64,000 nt of DNA from Edaphocola aurantiacus (GCF_019797745.1 NZ_VOSI01000004.1:518089-582088); one strand, 5' to 3'; shown: positions 20,067 through 29,007, numbered from the stretch's first letter. Notes: generated by a model not told the origin, from the letters alone. Translations and numbers: made by a program.

Positions 20067-20792
20067 TTATTTCAGGCTACGGGCGTAGTCCTCAAATTCT
20101 TTTTGTGTTGCCGGCATAGTAAAGATATCCTTCAGCCCGGCATATAATTCCTTATCCTGTACAGATGGGTAAGCTGTTTTCAGTAATTTCATTTTATTGT
20201 CATCAAACATAATCCAGGAAACAATCTGGCGTAAGTCTGAAGTGTTGATCATATGCATGCCGATGTAATCCTGAGCCAGCTGTAATTTTTTAGTATCCTC
20301 TTTTACCGCTTCCATTTTCTTATTCAATTCGAACAGGCCAGGGGCAAGTTGTTTGCCTCCGCTTGCGCCCAGGGGCACATCTTTACGGAAATCCGGTGCC
20401 GGTGCTGCGGGAGGTGGTACATAACTGTTCATATCCGGTGTCATTTTTTTGATATACAACTTACGCGTGTTTACATCCACAATACAGTCATAAGTATATC
20501 CCGGGTCTATTTTGAAATTGCCGCTGTACATCAGTTCAGCTTTACCGCCTTGTCCGTCTGCATAAGCCCTGAATTTATATACCTGTATATTGTGGCGCTT
20601 ACGGGGCAGGTCAGCAATCGTAATAAGTGTATTTACCTTTTTGAAACTGCGGTCGTTTATGGTAACGATTAGTGGAGCGCCGTCGCTCAAATGTATATTT
20701 AAAGTACTTCTGTTGCTTTTGTTATTCTGGGCAATGGCAAACAGGCTTTGAAAAAGAAGCAAAAACAGTGCTGTGATATTTTTCATTTTCAA
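20067..20792 (-). CDS. Secreted DUF4476 domain protein
   Basis: The 241-residue protein has a signal peptide (ITALFLLLFQSLFAIAQ), a beta-rich N-terminal region (about 25-110), a short Pro-rich linker (PPPAAPAP) and a C-terminal DUF4476 domain (about 140-240). It resembles the protein at 3334-4431 in plan but lacks its long charged linker. No function is known. It is transcribed divergently from the lipoprotein gene at 20885. Confidence 0.8.
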   Translation of the reverse strand: MKMKNITALFLLLFQSLFAIAQNNKSNRSTLNIHLSDGAPLIVTINDRSFKKVNTLITIADLPRKRHNIQVYKFRAYADGQGGKAELMYSGNFKIDPGYTYDCIVDVNTRKLYIKKMTPDMNSYVPPPAAPAPDFRKDVPLGASGGKQLAPGLFELNKKMEAVKEDTKKLQLAQDYIGMHMINTSDLRQIVSWIMFDDNKMKLLKTAYPSVQDKELYAGLKDIFTMPATQKEFEDYARSLK

Positions 20793-20851
20793 TAAATTTG
20801 ATGTTTGACTGTAAAAACCATGAAAAGTTACATACAGTTTTCGATTTTATA

Positions 20852-20880
20852 TTGATTCATTTTAGTATTTCATACATTTG
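20852..20880 (+). promoter_or_regulatory. Promoter of the lipoprotein-rsmE transcript
   Basis: TTG (20852-20854), 18 nt, TACATTTG (20873-20880). The ATG follows 4 bp later, so the mRNA is nearly leaderless; this decides the start at 20885 against the in-frame ATG at 20798. Confidence 0.7.
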
Positions 20881-20884
20881 CACC

Positions 20885-21451
20885 ATGTCATACAAATATC
20901 TTTTATTGCTCTGCTCCTTTGCCAGCCTTACGTTTAGTGCATGTAAGAAGGAAGAAGAGCCTTATGATCCGGATAAGTCCTACTTTTCCGTAAAGCAGTT
21001 TGTAGCAGATCAGTACGAGCTGTACAAAGGTCAGCCGTATATGTTTGAGAAAACAACCATTGTAAATGGTAAAAAAGACTCAAGCCTGGTAGGCTATGAT
21101 AAGGTAGACTGGAATACGGTTTTCAAAATATTCTGTGATGCCGATATCAGTGACAATAAGTTCTTCGAGCGGTATGATTTTAACCAGTTCGATGATAATA
21201 TACTGGAGGCTTCGGTACTGACTTATACGGCCAAGGAACCGGATCTCTTTGTAAAGAAGTTTACCATTAACTATGATAATGTTTCCCGTAAGATCAGCAT
21301 GATTTATATTGAAACAGCCGACAATGGCCGCTTTCATGCCAAGGAGCAGAAATTGTCGTACTATGTAAAAGATAAGATCGTGATCCAGGAGTCTGAAAAG
21401 TCATTCCTGTCCGATCCTAAAGAAGTTGTGATTACGTATAAGTTTCAATAA
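20885..21451 (+). CDS. Small lipoprotein of unknown function
   Basis: The 188-residue protein starts SYKYLLLLCSFASLTFSAC, a lipoprotein signal with the lipid-bearing Cys at residue 20, followed by KKEEEPYDPD. Acidic residues right after the Cys are typical of outer-membrane lipoproteins in this phylum. The rest is mixed beta structure without a motif I recognise. It is 21 bp upstream of rsmE. Confidence 0.75.
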   Translation: MSYKYLLLLCSFASLTFSACKKEEEPYDPDKSYFSVKQFVADQYELYKGQPYMFEKTTIVNGKKDSSLVGYDKVDWNTVFKIFCDADISDNKFFERYDFNQFDDNILEASVLTYTAKEPDLFVKKFTINYDNVSRKISMIYIETADNGRFHAKEQKLSYYVKDKIVIQESEKSFLSDPKEVVITYKFQ

Positions 21452-21472
21452 GCCGGAAAATTAGTCCTATTC

Positions 21473-22189
21473 ATGTTACCGTTTTTTTACCAGGAAAATC
21501 TGCCCGCAAAGGAAGGTGCCTATACGCTGGATGAAGCGACCTCCAAGCATTGTGTACAGGTATTGCGTATGAAAGAAGGCGCGCCTCTATTACTGACCAA
21601 TGGAAAAGGGTTGCGTATTGAAGCCGTGATTACCGTGGCGGAACGTAAGCATTGTATGGTGCATTGTACTAAAGTAGAACAGTTGCCGGCACGCCCCGTA
21701 GCCTTTGCATTGGGTATTGCCTTTACCAAAAACAACAGCCGTAATGAATGGTTGCTGGAGAAAGCGATGGAGATGGGTATTGAACAAATATACCCTATCA
21801 TCACCGATCGTACAGAAAAGGATAAGTTGAAGATGGAGCGCCTGCAAGGCATCCTGATTTCGGCAATGCTTCAGTCTCAGCAATGTTATCTGCCGCAGCT
21901 GCATGATTCGATAAAACTGAAAGCACTGTTGCAGCAAAGTACTACAACAGCTCAGCGTTTTATTGCCCACTGTATCGATACCGAAGAACGCAAGTCTTAT
22001 ATTACCCATCTGAAAGCAGGTAAGGATACCCTGATGCTGATCGGGCCGGAAGGCGATTTTACACCGGCAGAGATCAGCCTGTGCCTGGAAGCAGGACTGG
22101 AACCGGTAAGCCTTGGGCAAAACCGGCTGAGAACAGAAACCGCCGGCTTATATGCATGCACTATATTTAATGCCGTAAACTATGGTTAG
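21473..22189 (+). CDS. rsmE: 16S rRNA m3U1498 methyltransferase
   Basis: The 238-residue SPOUT-class methyltransferase modifies U1498 of 16S rRNA. It has the N-terminal PUA-like region and the C-terminal knot motifs LIGPEGDFTPAEI and LGQNRLRTETAG (residues about 180-230). Length is typical. Its 3' end overlaps the next gene by 8 bp, so translation is probably coupled. Confidence 0.94.
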   Translation: MLPFFYQENLPAKEGAYTLDEATSKHCVQVLRMKEGAPLLLTNGKGLRIEAVITVAERKHCMVHCTKVEQLPARPVAFALGIAFTKNNSRNEWLLEKAMEMGIEQIYPIITDRTEKDKLKMERLQGILISAMLQSQQCYLPQLHDSIKLKALLQQSTTTAQRFIAHCIDTEERKSYITHLKAGKDTLMLIGPEGDFTPAEISLCLEAGLEPVSLGQNRLRTETAGLYACTIFNAVNYG

Positions 22190-22832
22190 AATACTGGCCT
22201 TGTGCCTCACAATATGTTGCAGTATGCCTGCACTGGCGCAGCAATTGCGTATCGGCCTCCTGGTTTACGGAGGCGGGGGAGACTGGTATGCCAACCCTAC
22301 AGCAATTAAAAATCTTACCGCATTCTGCAACCAGAATCTTGGCACAAAACTGGATACCCGCGAAGCGCAGGTAGCTGTGGGCAGCTCCGATATATTTAAC
22401 TATGCTATGCTGCATACAACCGGTCACGGACGCATCTTCTTTACAGATGAAGAAGCCCGCAACCTGAGGTTGTACCTGGAGTCCGGAGGTTTCCTGCATA
22501 TAGATGATAACTATGGGCTGGACCCCTATGTGCGCCCGGAGATGAAGAAAGTATTCCCGGAACTCAGCTTTGTAGAACTGCCGTTTACACATCCTATTTA
22601 CCATCAGAAGTTTCAGTTTCCCAATGGGCTGCCTAAAATACATGAGCATGATGGAAAACAGCCAAAGGGCTATGGCCTGATCTATAAGGGCAGGCTGGTC
22701 TGTTTCTATTCCTACGACTGCGATCTGGGAGACGGATGGGAAGATCCCGAAGTGCATAAAGATAGCCCCGAGAAGCGTTTGCAGGCACTGCAAATGGGTG
22801 CCAACATTCTCCAGTACGTATTCACACAATAA
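22182..22832 (+). CDS. Secreted DUF4159 domain protein
   Basis: The 216-residue protein has a signal peptide (ILALCLTICCSMPALAQ) and a DUF4159 domain over nearly all the rest, with GGGGDWYANP, FYSYDCDLGDGWED and the GGFLHIDDNYG segment. DUF4159 has a class I glutamine-amidotransferase-like fold in distant relatives, but no activity is established. It overlaps rsmE by 8 bp. Confidence 0.8.
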   Translation: MVRILALCLTICCSMPALAQQLRIGLLVYGGGGDWYANPTAIKNLTAFCNQNLGTKLDTREAQVAVGSSDIFNYAMLHTTGHGRIFFTDEEARNLRLYLESGGFLHIDDNYGLDPYVRPEMKKVFPELSFVELPFTHPIYHQKFQFPNGLPKIHEHDGKQPKGYGLIYKGRLVCFYSYDCDLGDGWEDPEVHKDSPEKRLQALQMGANILQYVFTQ

Positions 22833-22882
22833 TTTTTTGTGGAAATATTGCAAATGCAGCTCTATAGAATAAAGCATATTCT

Positions 22883-23476
22883 ATGAGTACGCAACTGTAT
22901 ATTGCCGAGCCCTGTCATGAAGACTGGAGTGCAATGATCCCCAATGACCGCGGGAGACATTGTGATCATTGCTGTAAAACAGTAATCGATTTTACGAGTT
23001 GGGAAGCAGAAGATATTCTTCATTATCTGCGCCAACATACAAATGCCTGTGGTCGCCTGCGGAAAGAGCAGTTGCTCACTCCGGTACAACAGCCGGGGCT
23101 GGAGCTCGTTCCCCTGATCTCCGCATCCCCTCTGTCTTACATAAAGAAAATGGCTGCTGTCATTGCGTTGTTGTTTGTATTTGCCTCTTGCAACAATCCA
23201 GCGGCTGAACCTGTTCATACTGCGGCAGTACAGACAGATACTGCTGTAGTGCCTATTGTAGGAGAACTGATGGCTATACCGCCGCCAGCCGTACCAGAGG
23301 GGCCTTCCATACAAGCCCTCCCCAGACCGGTTACTCCGCCGAAACCAGCTGAAGTGGTCTATCCCAATGAATCTTATGTGCAGGGGGGTATTTCGATTCC
23401 GGATCCGCCGGAAGTGGTGGCCGCTCCTCCGCCTCCCTCAACTGATACTTCAAAAATGGGCCCTTTCCCTGAATAA
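22883..23476 (+). CDS. Membrane protein with N-terminal Cys/His cluster (paralogue A)
   Basis: The 197-residue protein starts with a cytoplasmic-type Cys/His cluster: Cys11-His12 in EPCHEDW and His26-Cys27-x2-Cys30-Cys31 in GRHCDHCCKTV, followed by IDFTSWEAEDILHYL. A single membrane segment (about 86-104, MAAVIALLFVFASC) leads to a Pro-rich tail of about 90 residues. The N-terminal block occurs widely in Bacteroidota, sometimes fused to TonB-like or CarboxypepD_reg parts. Metal binding is inferred from the Cys/His spacing. A close paralogue lies at 24073, with a repeat-rich 596-bp spacer between them. Confidence 0.7.
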   Translation: MSTQLYIAEPCHEDWSAMIPNDRGRHCDHCCKTVIDFTSWEAEDILHYLRQHTNACGRLRKEQLLTPVQQPGLELVPLISASPLSYIKKMAAVIALLFVFASCNNPAAEPVHTAAVQTDTAVVPIVGELMAIPPPAVPEGPSIQALPRPVTPPKPAEVVYPNESYVQGGISIPDPPEVVAAPPPPSTDTSKMGPFPE

Positions 23477-23584
23477 CTGTTGCCTGGTTGTATTTTGTTT
23501 CTTAGGCTGAAATAATTTATACTGGGTATTCGCTTTTAGGAATAAAGACTTAGATTGTTCTTTTAGTTTCCATTTATACATATT

Positions 23585-23751
23585 GCTACCTTTTGTCTTG
23601 ATGCAAAAGGTAGCGCCAAAAAATCAAGGCTGTATAAATCCTTGGCTAAAAATCAATGTGTCGGCCGGTCGCAAACCAGACTCGCTGCGCTCAGACAGTG
23701 GTTTTCGACTTGATCGACCGAGCCAATGATTTTCTTAACGCCGGATTTATA
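23585..23751. repeat. Palindromic intergenic repeat element
   Basis: The stretch contains a perfect hairpin, GCTACCTTTTG (23585-23595) with CAAAAGGTAGC (23604-23614), then a larger imperfect palindrome: TATAAATCC (23633-23641) against GGATTTATA (23743-23751), with further pairing inward (GGCTAAAAATC against GATTTTCTTAACGCC; GGCCGGTCG against CGACCGAGCC) towards a centre at ACTCGCTGCGCTC. From memory this resembles a repeat family found between genes in Bacteroidota; copy number cannot be checked here. An open frame at 23656-23877 inside it is not a gene. Confidence 0.6.
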
Positions 23752-23872
23752 AGGCCGGTTCAGCGATCTGTTCTATACGGATTACATATTGTTTTCATCA
23801 GAACTATAGCCATTTTGCTTGGCGCTTCGGAGCCTCAGCAACTGAACGTATCTTACCCTGAGGTTCTCGAAA

Positions 23873-23962
23873 GGTAATGATCAAAGCTTGTGTAACGGTA
23901 CAAAATGGTGATACTCTGCAATTGTCTTCATGAGCACAAAGACAATTTGATCATTCTGTTAC
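23873..23962. repeat. Strongly folded intergenic segment
   Basis: AATGATCAAA (23876-23885) pairs with TTTGATCATT (23946-23955), and nested inside AATTGTCTT (23920-23928) pairs with AAGACAATT (23939-23947); the two right arms overlap by two bases, so the helices compete at that edge. GGTAA and TTACC flank the outer pair. Just before it, CTTCGGAGCCTCAG and CTGAGGTTCTCGAAAG (about 23825-23873) form another imperfect inverted pair. No ORF is supported. Repeat or structured RNA are both possible. Confidence 0.45.
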
Positions 23963-24072
23963 CGGCCCAAAGGACGAACAAAATAGTTGTCAATATGCGA
24001 ATAGTCATATTTTTTTTCCAACTTTTATGGAATAAATAAAAAGGCAGCATCATATGGTTAAAGAACAGAATT

Positions 24073-24618
24073 ATGAATACACAGATGCAGATAGCCGAGC
24101 CTTGTCATGAAGACTGGAATGCCATGACACCTGATCTCACCGGTCGCCATTGTGCACAATGTTGCAAAACCGTTGTAGATTTTACAAATTGGGAAACAGA
24201 AGATATCCTGCAATACTTACAACAAAATAAAAGCACCTGTGGTCGTTTGCGCGTAGATCAGATGGCGGCATTGCCGGAAGATACACACCTGGAAGTAATA
24301 CCAGTGATTGCAAGTTCTGCATTGCCATATTGGAAAAAGATTGCCGCGACGGTAGCCCTGTTATTTGTGTTTGCCTCTTGTGGTTATGCACAACAAAAAA
24401 CAGGCAAGCAAGTGCCACAGACACCTGAAACAGCACAGGTAGATACTTTGCATCCGATGGTCATGGGTAAGATCGTCTGTCCTAAACCGCTCGGTCCAAA
24501 ACCAGTTAAAGATACTGTTGCGCCGCCACCGGTGATACAAGGATTGATTGCCATCCCGGATACTCCTGTAAAAGCGCCTTCAAGAGTGAAACCTAAAATA
24601 CATCGTACCAAAAGGTAA
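24073..24618 (+). CDS. Membrane protein with N-terminal Cys/His cluster (paralogue B)
   Basis: The 181-residue protein repeats the plan of the gene at 22883: IAEPCHEDWNAM, GRHCAQCCKTVVDF, NWETEDILQYLQ, then a membrane segment (about 88-106, IAATVALLFVFASCG) and a Pro/Lys-rich tail with VIQGLIAIPDTP. N-terminal identity to paralogue A is very high, while the tails differ, suggesting a local duplication followed by tail divergence. Function is unknown; the Cys/His cluster may bind metal. It ends 8 bp from a convergent M23 gene. Confidence 0.7.
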   Translation: MNTQMQIAEPCHEDWNAMTPDLTGRHCAQCCKTVVDFTNWETEDILQYLQQNKSTCGRLRVDQMAALPEDTHLEVIPVIASSALPYWKKIAATVALLFVFASCGYAQQKTGKQVPQTPETAQVDTLHPMVMGKIVCPKPLGPKPVKDTVAPPPVIQGLIAIPDTPVKAPSRVKPKIHRTKR

Positions 24619-24626
24619 TAGCTGTT

Positions 24627-26321
24627 TTATTTCATAAAGGTACTTGAGTACACCGACTCATTACCATTCTCATCTGTAGCTACAAGCCTGATTGTACTTT
24701 TTCCGGCAGGGCAGTATTCATCCGGTATATACGTATAAGTATTGCCCTTCCTGGAAAAACAAACCCATTGGTTATTGATATAGCCCTTCACAGCGGCTAT
24801 CGAAGTTTTCTCTTCTGTTACGGTGAATTGTATAGACTGCTTCTGCGTTGCATTCAGCCGTACTATCTTCGGAGCAGTAGTATCAATGCCTACACTATAG
24901 CTACCGAAGCTCCTGACCTTAGCCATAGCAAAACCATCTTTCCATTCTGCCGCCTGAGCTTCCTGGCTGTTGCTGCCGGGCAGGTTAGATTTAGGAATTT
25001 TGTGCATAAAGATCAGTTTGCCTCTGAGCGCTGCCGGCACCGGCTTCATTAGTTTCAGGCCCAGTTCAAAATAATCATGTGCGGGTACTGCCTGGCGCAG
25101 TATTTCAAACTGACTGGAGTACTGGCCGGGCATCAGCACTTCTTTTACGGTGAAGCATACATCATCATAAAATACTTTTGCAGGCAGGTTACAATACATA
25201 TTGCCGGTGTAATGCTTGTAGTAATGTCGCTGTCCGGCATTGAACCGCCCGCGGCAGGCTACTGCTCCCGCTTTGACCTTGTATTGAATTTGCTTGTTTA
25301 CCGTTGTCGTATTACCGAAGGCATCCTGTATCACAATTTTGATGTTATGTACCTTACCGTCACCTATGTCCAGCAAGCCATTTTTGACCATACCTGAATA
25401 GACATCGAGTGGGTTATTGGGCAGTTTGTACAGGCCATGCATCCATATCCCTTTGTTGGAATAAGTTCGGAAATCGGCATATGCATTCACTGCTCGGTTA
25501 TTATCGAAGTTCAGTTCTGTATTGTGTATCGTAGCCACAGGCCGTTCATCGAAATATAGCTGCATGAAAGATATGCCCAGCCAGTTACTGCTGCCGTTGA
25601 TATAATCTTTGGCATCAATACCGATCATCGTTTGCGCATAAGGAACCGTGACTACATCAATGACGGGTGCTGCGCCCTTCTTTTTTACCGGAGGTTTTAT
25701 GGATACTAACAGGGGAGAGGCCTCATAATAATTATCTGCATCATAAAAAGCCAGTGTACCGGCTTTGGGAGCAATATTGTCCTTGATGGGCAATCCGAAT
25801 AAAAGCGGATCCATAACCAGTTCAGTCCGGGTATTCCTGATTTCGAAATGCAGGTGAGGAGCTGTTGAACCACCGGTATTGCCGCTGTACGCGATCTGAG
25901 CACCCTTTTTATATACAAATTGTTTGCTGTTCAGTTGCAGGTCTACATTCCACTTCTGTTGCTTATACTGTTGCTGTTTTACATAGGCCATTACCTCGGG
26001 CATATACTTGTTCAGATGACCGTATACAGTGGTATAGCCATTCGGGTGTTGCATGTACAGGCAATAGCCATAACCTGCATGAGATACGGAAATGCGGCTG
26101 ATAAAGCCATCTGCAGCAGCGAGTACAGGAAGGTTTTCCTGATTGTTGGTCTTGAGGTCAATGCCGGTATGAAAATGATTAGGGCGGCATTCGGCAAAGC
26201 TGCCGGCTAATTGCATCGGGATCTTTAATGGATTGGCAAAATAGTCTTTAGGTACTGCGTCCTGGGCAGTGGTTTTCATATTTCCCCACAGCAACAGGAA
26301 GAGCAGGCACGTGTTTTTCAT
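24627..26321 (-). CDS. M23 family metallopeptidase
   Basis: The 564-residue secreted protein has a signal peptide followed by an M23/LytM domain (about residues 35-180). Zinc ligands are visible as HFHTGID and HLHFE, so the site looks intact, unlike degenerate EnvC-type activators. The other 370 residues form a beta-rich C-terminal region of unknown role, ending ATDENGNESVYSSTFMK. Peptidoglycan cross-link cleavage in the periplasm is the expected activity. Confidence 0.88.
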   Translation of the reverse strand: MKNTCLLFLLLWGNMKTTAQDAVPKDYFANPLKIPMQLAGSFAECRPNHFHTGIDLKTNNQENLPVLAAADGFISRISVSHAGYGYCLYMQHPNGYTTVYGHLNKYMPEVMAYVKQQQYKQQKWNVDLQLNSKQFVYKKGAQIAYSGNTGGSTAPHLHFEIRNTRTELVMDPLLFGLPIKDNIAPKAGTLAFYDADNYYEASPLLVSIKPPVKKKGAAPVIDVVTVPYAQTMIGIDAKDYINGSSNWLGISFMQLYFDERPVATIHNTELNFDNNRAVNAYADFRTYSNKGIWMHGLYKLPNNPLDVYSGMVKNGLLDIGDGKVHNIKIVIQDAFGNTTTVNKQIQYKVKAGAVACRGRFNAGQRHYYKHYTGNMYCNLPAKVFYDDVCFTVKEVLMPGQYSSQFEILRQAVPAHDYFELGLKLMKPVPAALRGKLIFMHKIPKSNLPGSNSQEAQAAEWKDGFAMAKVRSFGSYSVGIDTTAPKIVRLNATQKQSIQFTVTEEKTSIAAVKGYINNQWVCFSRKGNTYTYIPDEYCPAGKSTIRLVATDENGNESVYSSTFMK

Positions 26322-26346
26322 TATGTCGGATTTTTTTAGGTTAAAG

Positions 26347-26374
26347 CAAATGTAAGTGTAATTTAATTTGCAAA
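26347..26374 (-). promoter_or_regulatory. Promoter of the M23 peptidase gene
   Basis: On the minus strand TTTG (26374-26371), 16 nt, TACATTTG (26354-26347), 25 bp before the ATG at 26321. Confidence 0.55.
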
Positions 26375-26437
26375 GTATTCCCTAATCCACTAAATTTAAC
26401 CCCTATTATATATCTAAATACTTTAAAACATAACAAA

Positions 26438-26974
26438 ATGAAAAAGATTGCACTTATATGCATCGCTGCGATTTCAGTAGCTTCCTGCTCTTTCCTGGAT
26501 TCGAAAAAGGCCACAGACTACAATAATAAAATTGTGGAAGAGCAAAGCAAGATTATTAAAAGCGTTTTTGAACTGGTGAATGTGATGCAGACTTCAGATA
26601 GCCTGCACGCACAGCAAAAACGTGCAGAACTGGTTACTATAGTTGATGCTGCAATCAAAAATGCACATACACTTTCTTATAGCGGAGATGATAAAGGGTT
26701 GAAAGCCAGTTATCAGAAACTGCTGCAATTCTATAAAAAGACAATGTCGGAAGATTATACAGAGATCATTGCGATTTCTTTTAATAAAAATGCAAAAGCA
26801 TCCGATGCACAGCGCGTACAGGAGAAAGTAGACGCAATCTCTACTGCAGAAAGTGCTGTGGACAAGGAATTCCAGGATGCACAAATGGCCTTTGCCAAAG
26901 CGCATGATATGAAGGTGCAGGAAAATGAACTGCAGCAACAGATCAACAAGATCAATAGCGAAACTGAAAATTAA
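26438..26974 (+). CDS. Lipoprotein, LIC11966-like (paralogue 1)
   Basis: The 178-residue protein starts KKIALICIAAISVASC, a lipoprotein signal, and continues as an almost entirely helical protein with YNNKIVEEQSKIIKSV and a C-terminal coiled coil ending in QQQINKINSETEN. It resembles LIC11966-type surface proteins; that assignment is tentative. A shorter paralogue follows at 27191 beyond a strong terminator, so the two are expressed separately. Confidence 0.65.
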   Translation: MKKIALICIAAISVASCSFLDSKKATDYNNKIVEEQSKIIKSVFELVNVMQTSDSLHAQQKRAELVTIVDAAIKNAHTLSYSGDDKGLKASYQKLLQFYKKTMSEDYTEIIAISFNKNAKASDAQRVQEKVDAISTAESAVDKEFQDAQMAFAKAHDMKVQENELQQQINKINSETEN

Positions 26975-26983
26975 AACAGGTAC

Positions 26984-27033
26984 ACATAATTACAAAGAGG
27001 CCCGGATATATCCGGGCCTCTTTGTAATTATGT
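26984..27033 (+). terminator. Terminator with 23-bp perfect stem
   Basis: Arms 26984-27006 and 27011-27033 with a TATA loop. Core AGAGGCCCGGA, outer ACATAATTACAA. It stands between two genes on the same strand. Confidence 0.88.
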
Positions 27034-27190
27034 CCATTTTGCGAGGCTTAAAAATCAATATTTAATATATAAATGACTTTCTATGGGTTTGTTGTGCTAA
27101 ACTAATAAAATTGTAGCCGGGGAAGATGCAACACATACTGTAAACAGGTAATTTTACAGAGAAATCAAACACTACATTAAACCGGAAAAA

Positions 27191-27664
27191 ATGAAAAAAA
27201 CTATTCTACCTGTACTATGTGCGATTACCCTGGCCTCCTGTTCCGGCCCAATGAATATAAAGGAATATAATGATGCCATTGTAGGAGAGCAGCGAAGATT
27301 TATGGATCAAATGAAGCTGATGACTAAGACAAAGAATGACAGTGCTCTGGCGCAGGCCAGGAGAGCTGGGCTGGTTGCCTATGCAGATGTCTGTCTGACC
27401 AATGTCGACAAGCTGAAGGTCAATGGTGTTGATAAAGGGTTTAAAGCCCACTTTAAAAACATGATTCAATATTGTAAAACGGCTTTTGCAAAAGACTATG
27501 AAGAAATCATTGCGGTGAAGATGAGTAAAAAAGCTGTAGGGGCAGACATAGCGCTTGCAGATGCCAGGCGTGAAGAGATTATGAACAGGATAAAGGCCCT
27601 GGAAGCACAATTTTTATCGGCACAAGAGGCCTTTGCCAAAGCGAATGGCGCAGAGCTTAATTAA
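27191..27664 (+). CDS. Lipoprotein, LIC11966-like (paralogue 2)
   Basis: The 157-residue lipoprotein (KKTILPVLCAITLASC) is a helical protein similar to the gene at 26438: YNDAIVGEQRRFMDQM matches YNNKIVEEQSKIIKSV, and DKGFKAHFKNMIQYCKTAFAKDYEEIIAV matches the same part of paralogue 1. It lacks the extra C-terminal coiled coil. Function unknown. Confidence 0.65.
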   Translation: MKKTILPVLCAITLASCSGPMNIKEYNDAIVGEQRRFMDQMKLMTKTKNDSALAQARRAGLVAYADVCLTNVDKLKVNGVDKGFKAHFKNMIQYCKTAFAKDYEEIIAVKMSKKAVGADIALADARREEIMNRIKALEAQFLSAQEAFAKANGAELN

Positions 27665-27669
27665 TAAAT

Positions 27670-27718
27670 ACATACAATGAAAAGGCCCGGGTTTTACCCG
27701 GGCCTTTTCATTGTATGT
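27670..27718. terminator. Bidirectional terminator with 22-bp perfect stem
   Basis: Arms 27670-27691 and 27697-27718 with a TTTTA loop. Core AAAAGGCCCGGG. It separates the convergent genes ending at 27664 and 27727. Confidence 0.9.
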
Positions 27719-27726
27719 TAGTAATC

Positions 27727-29007
27727 TTACTTAACCAGTCTTACCGCAACTTTACGGTCAATAGCACGGGCCTCATCACTTTCTGTTTCAGGAACCGCTG
27801 CAAATTTTTCACCGTAACCTTCTGCTCCTTTAAGCTGGCTGCTTACACCGGCTTTGTCCAATGCAGCTTTTACAGCATCAGCACGACCTTGTGATAGCTT
27901 CAGGTTAGCAGCATCATCGCCTTTCTTATCTGTATAGGCTCCGATTTTAATATTGGCCTGTTTGAATTCTTTCAGGATGGCCACAATATTATTCAGCTGC
28001 ACTTTAGAGCTGTCCGTAATTTTTGTGGTGCCGAATTCAAAGTTCAGGTTATCGAAATTGAACCAGCGATTTTTCAGCGCCTCATCATCGGCAGCATTTT
28101 TATATTCATCAGATTGTATAAACTGGATCAACTGATCTTCAATACCACCTTTGTAGGCATTGATAGTGGCGCCGCTTGGCAGGGTCAGTACCACACTTTC
28201 TTTGGCAGAAACAGTTGTTGTTGCACCGGCATTGGTATCAGCTGCAACAGTAGTCACCGTTGTATCCATGCTGGTATTGCTTACAGTAGTTGATTTGTTA
28301 CAACCATCTTTGGTCATCCACCAGATCAGTCCGCCCAGTGCAGCCAGGATCACCAGTGGAACAAGCCAGTTATTGCCGCCTTTCTTTTGTGTAGCGGCAG
28401 CATATGAAATAGGTTCTGCAGGAGGAGCAGTAAATTCGCTGACCGCCGCTGCTGCTGCGGTACCCAGACTACCGATGCCCAACCAGGAACCGATTTTGCT
28501 GAAATCAAATCCGGCCGGAACCAGGGAACTGATAATGCCTTTCTGACTCGCCAGGAAAGAGGAGAGACCAGCAGCATCCATATTTTTATCTTCCGCATAT
28601 TTTCCTACTGCACCTAATGCCGCAGCAGAAGTCGCGCCCAGGGCCTGTTCTGCTGTACTCGTTTTTACCCCTCCGAATCCTGCAAGCATACTGATAATAT
28701 CTTCCAGTTTGTCGCCAAATAAAGAACGCAGTGCAGACCAGATATTAAATCCGCCGCCGGTTGTCACCTCGTTACGGCCGGCCAGGCCACCAAGGTTGGA
28801 TAGTATACCACTGTTTGCAGCTTTTTTGACCAGGTCCAGCACGCCGCCGGAGTCGGAGGACGATTTGTTGATCAGCCCACTGAGTACCGCAGGTATAGCG
28901 GCTTTAATCACATTGGAAATGCCCGTTTCGTTTTCTCCGGTGCTAGCGGAAAGTTGTGCGGCAAGGTTGCCGGGAAGGTAGTTTTTTACGATGTCTAAAA
29001 TGTTCAT
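27727..29007 (-). CDS. DUF937-OmpA fusion protein
   Basis: The 426-residue protein starts with a DUF937/YidB-like helical domain (about 1-200, NILDIVKNYLPGN...), has a membrane segment near residues 217-235 (WLVPLVILAALGGLIWWM), a Thr-rich linker and a C-terminal OmpA-like peptidoglycan-binding domain (about 310-426) with KIGAYTDKKGDDAANLKLSQ and EARAIDRKVAVRL. OmpA domains bind meso-diaminopimelate of peptidoglycan; the topology suggests an inner-membrane protein reaching the cell wall. The role of DUF937 is unknown. Confidence 0.85.
   Translation of the reverse strand: MNILDIVKNYLPGNLAAQLSASTGENETGISNVIKAAIPAVLSGLINKSSSDSGGVLDLVKKAANSGILSNLGGLAGRNEVTTGGGFNIWSALRSLFGDKLEDIISMLAGFGGVKTSTAEQALGATSAAALGAVGKYAEDKNMDAAGLSSFLASQKGIISSLVPAGFDFSKIGSWLGIGSLGTAAAAAVSEFTAPPAEPISYAAATQKKGGNNWLVPLVILAALGGLIWWMTKDGCNKSTTVSNTSMDTTVTTVAADTNAGATTTVSAKESVVLTLPSGATINAYKGGIEDQLIQFIQSDEYKNAADDEALKNRWFNFDNLNFEFGTTKITDSSKVQLNNIVAILKEFKQANIKIGAYTDKKGDDAANLKLSQGRADAVKAALDKAGVSSQLKGAEGYGEKFAAVPETESDEARAIDRKVAVRLVK

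Noticed and set aside
23656-23877. 73-codon plus-strand frame in the repeat-rich spacer
   Set aside because: Falls within the palindromic element; no domain or start signal.
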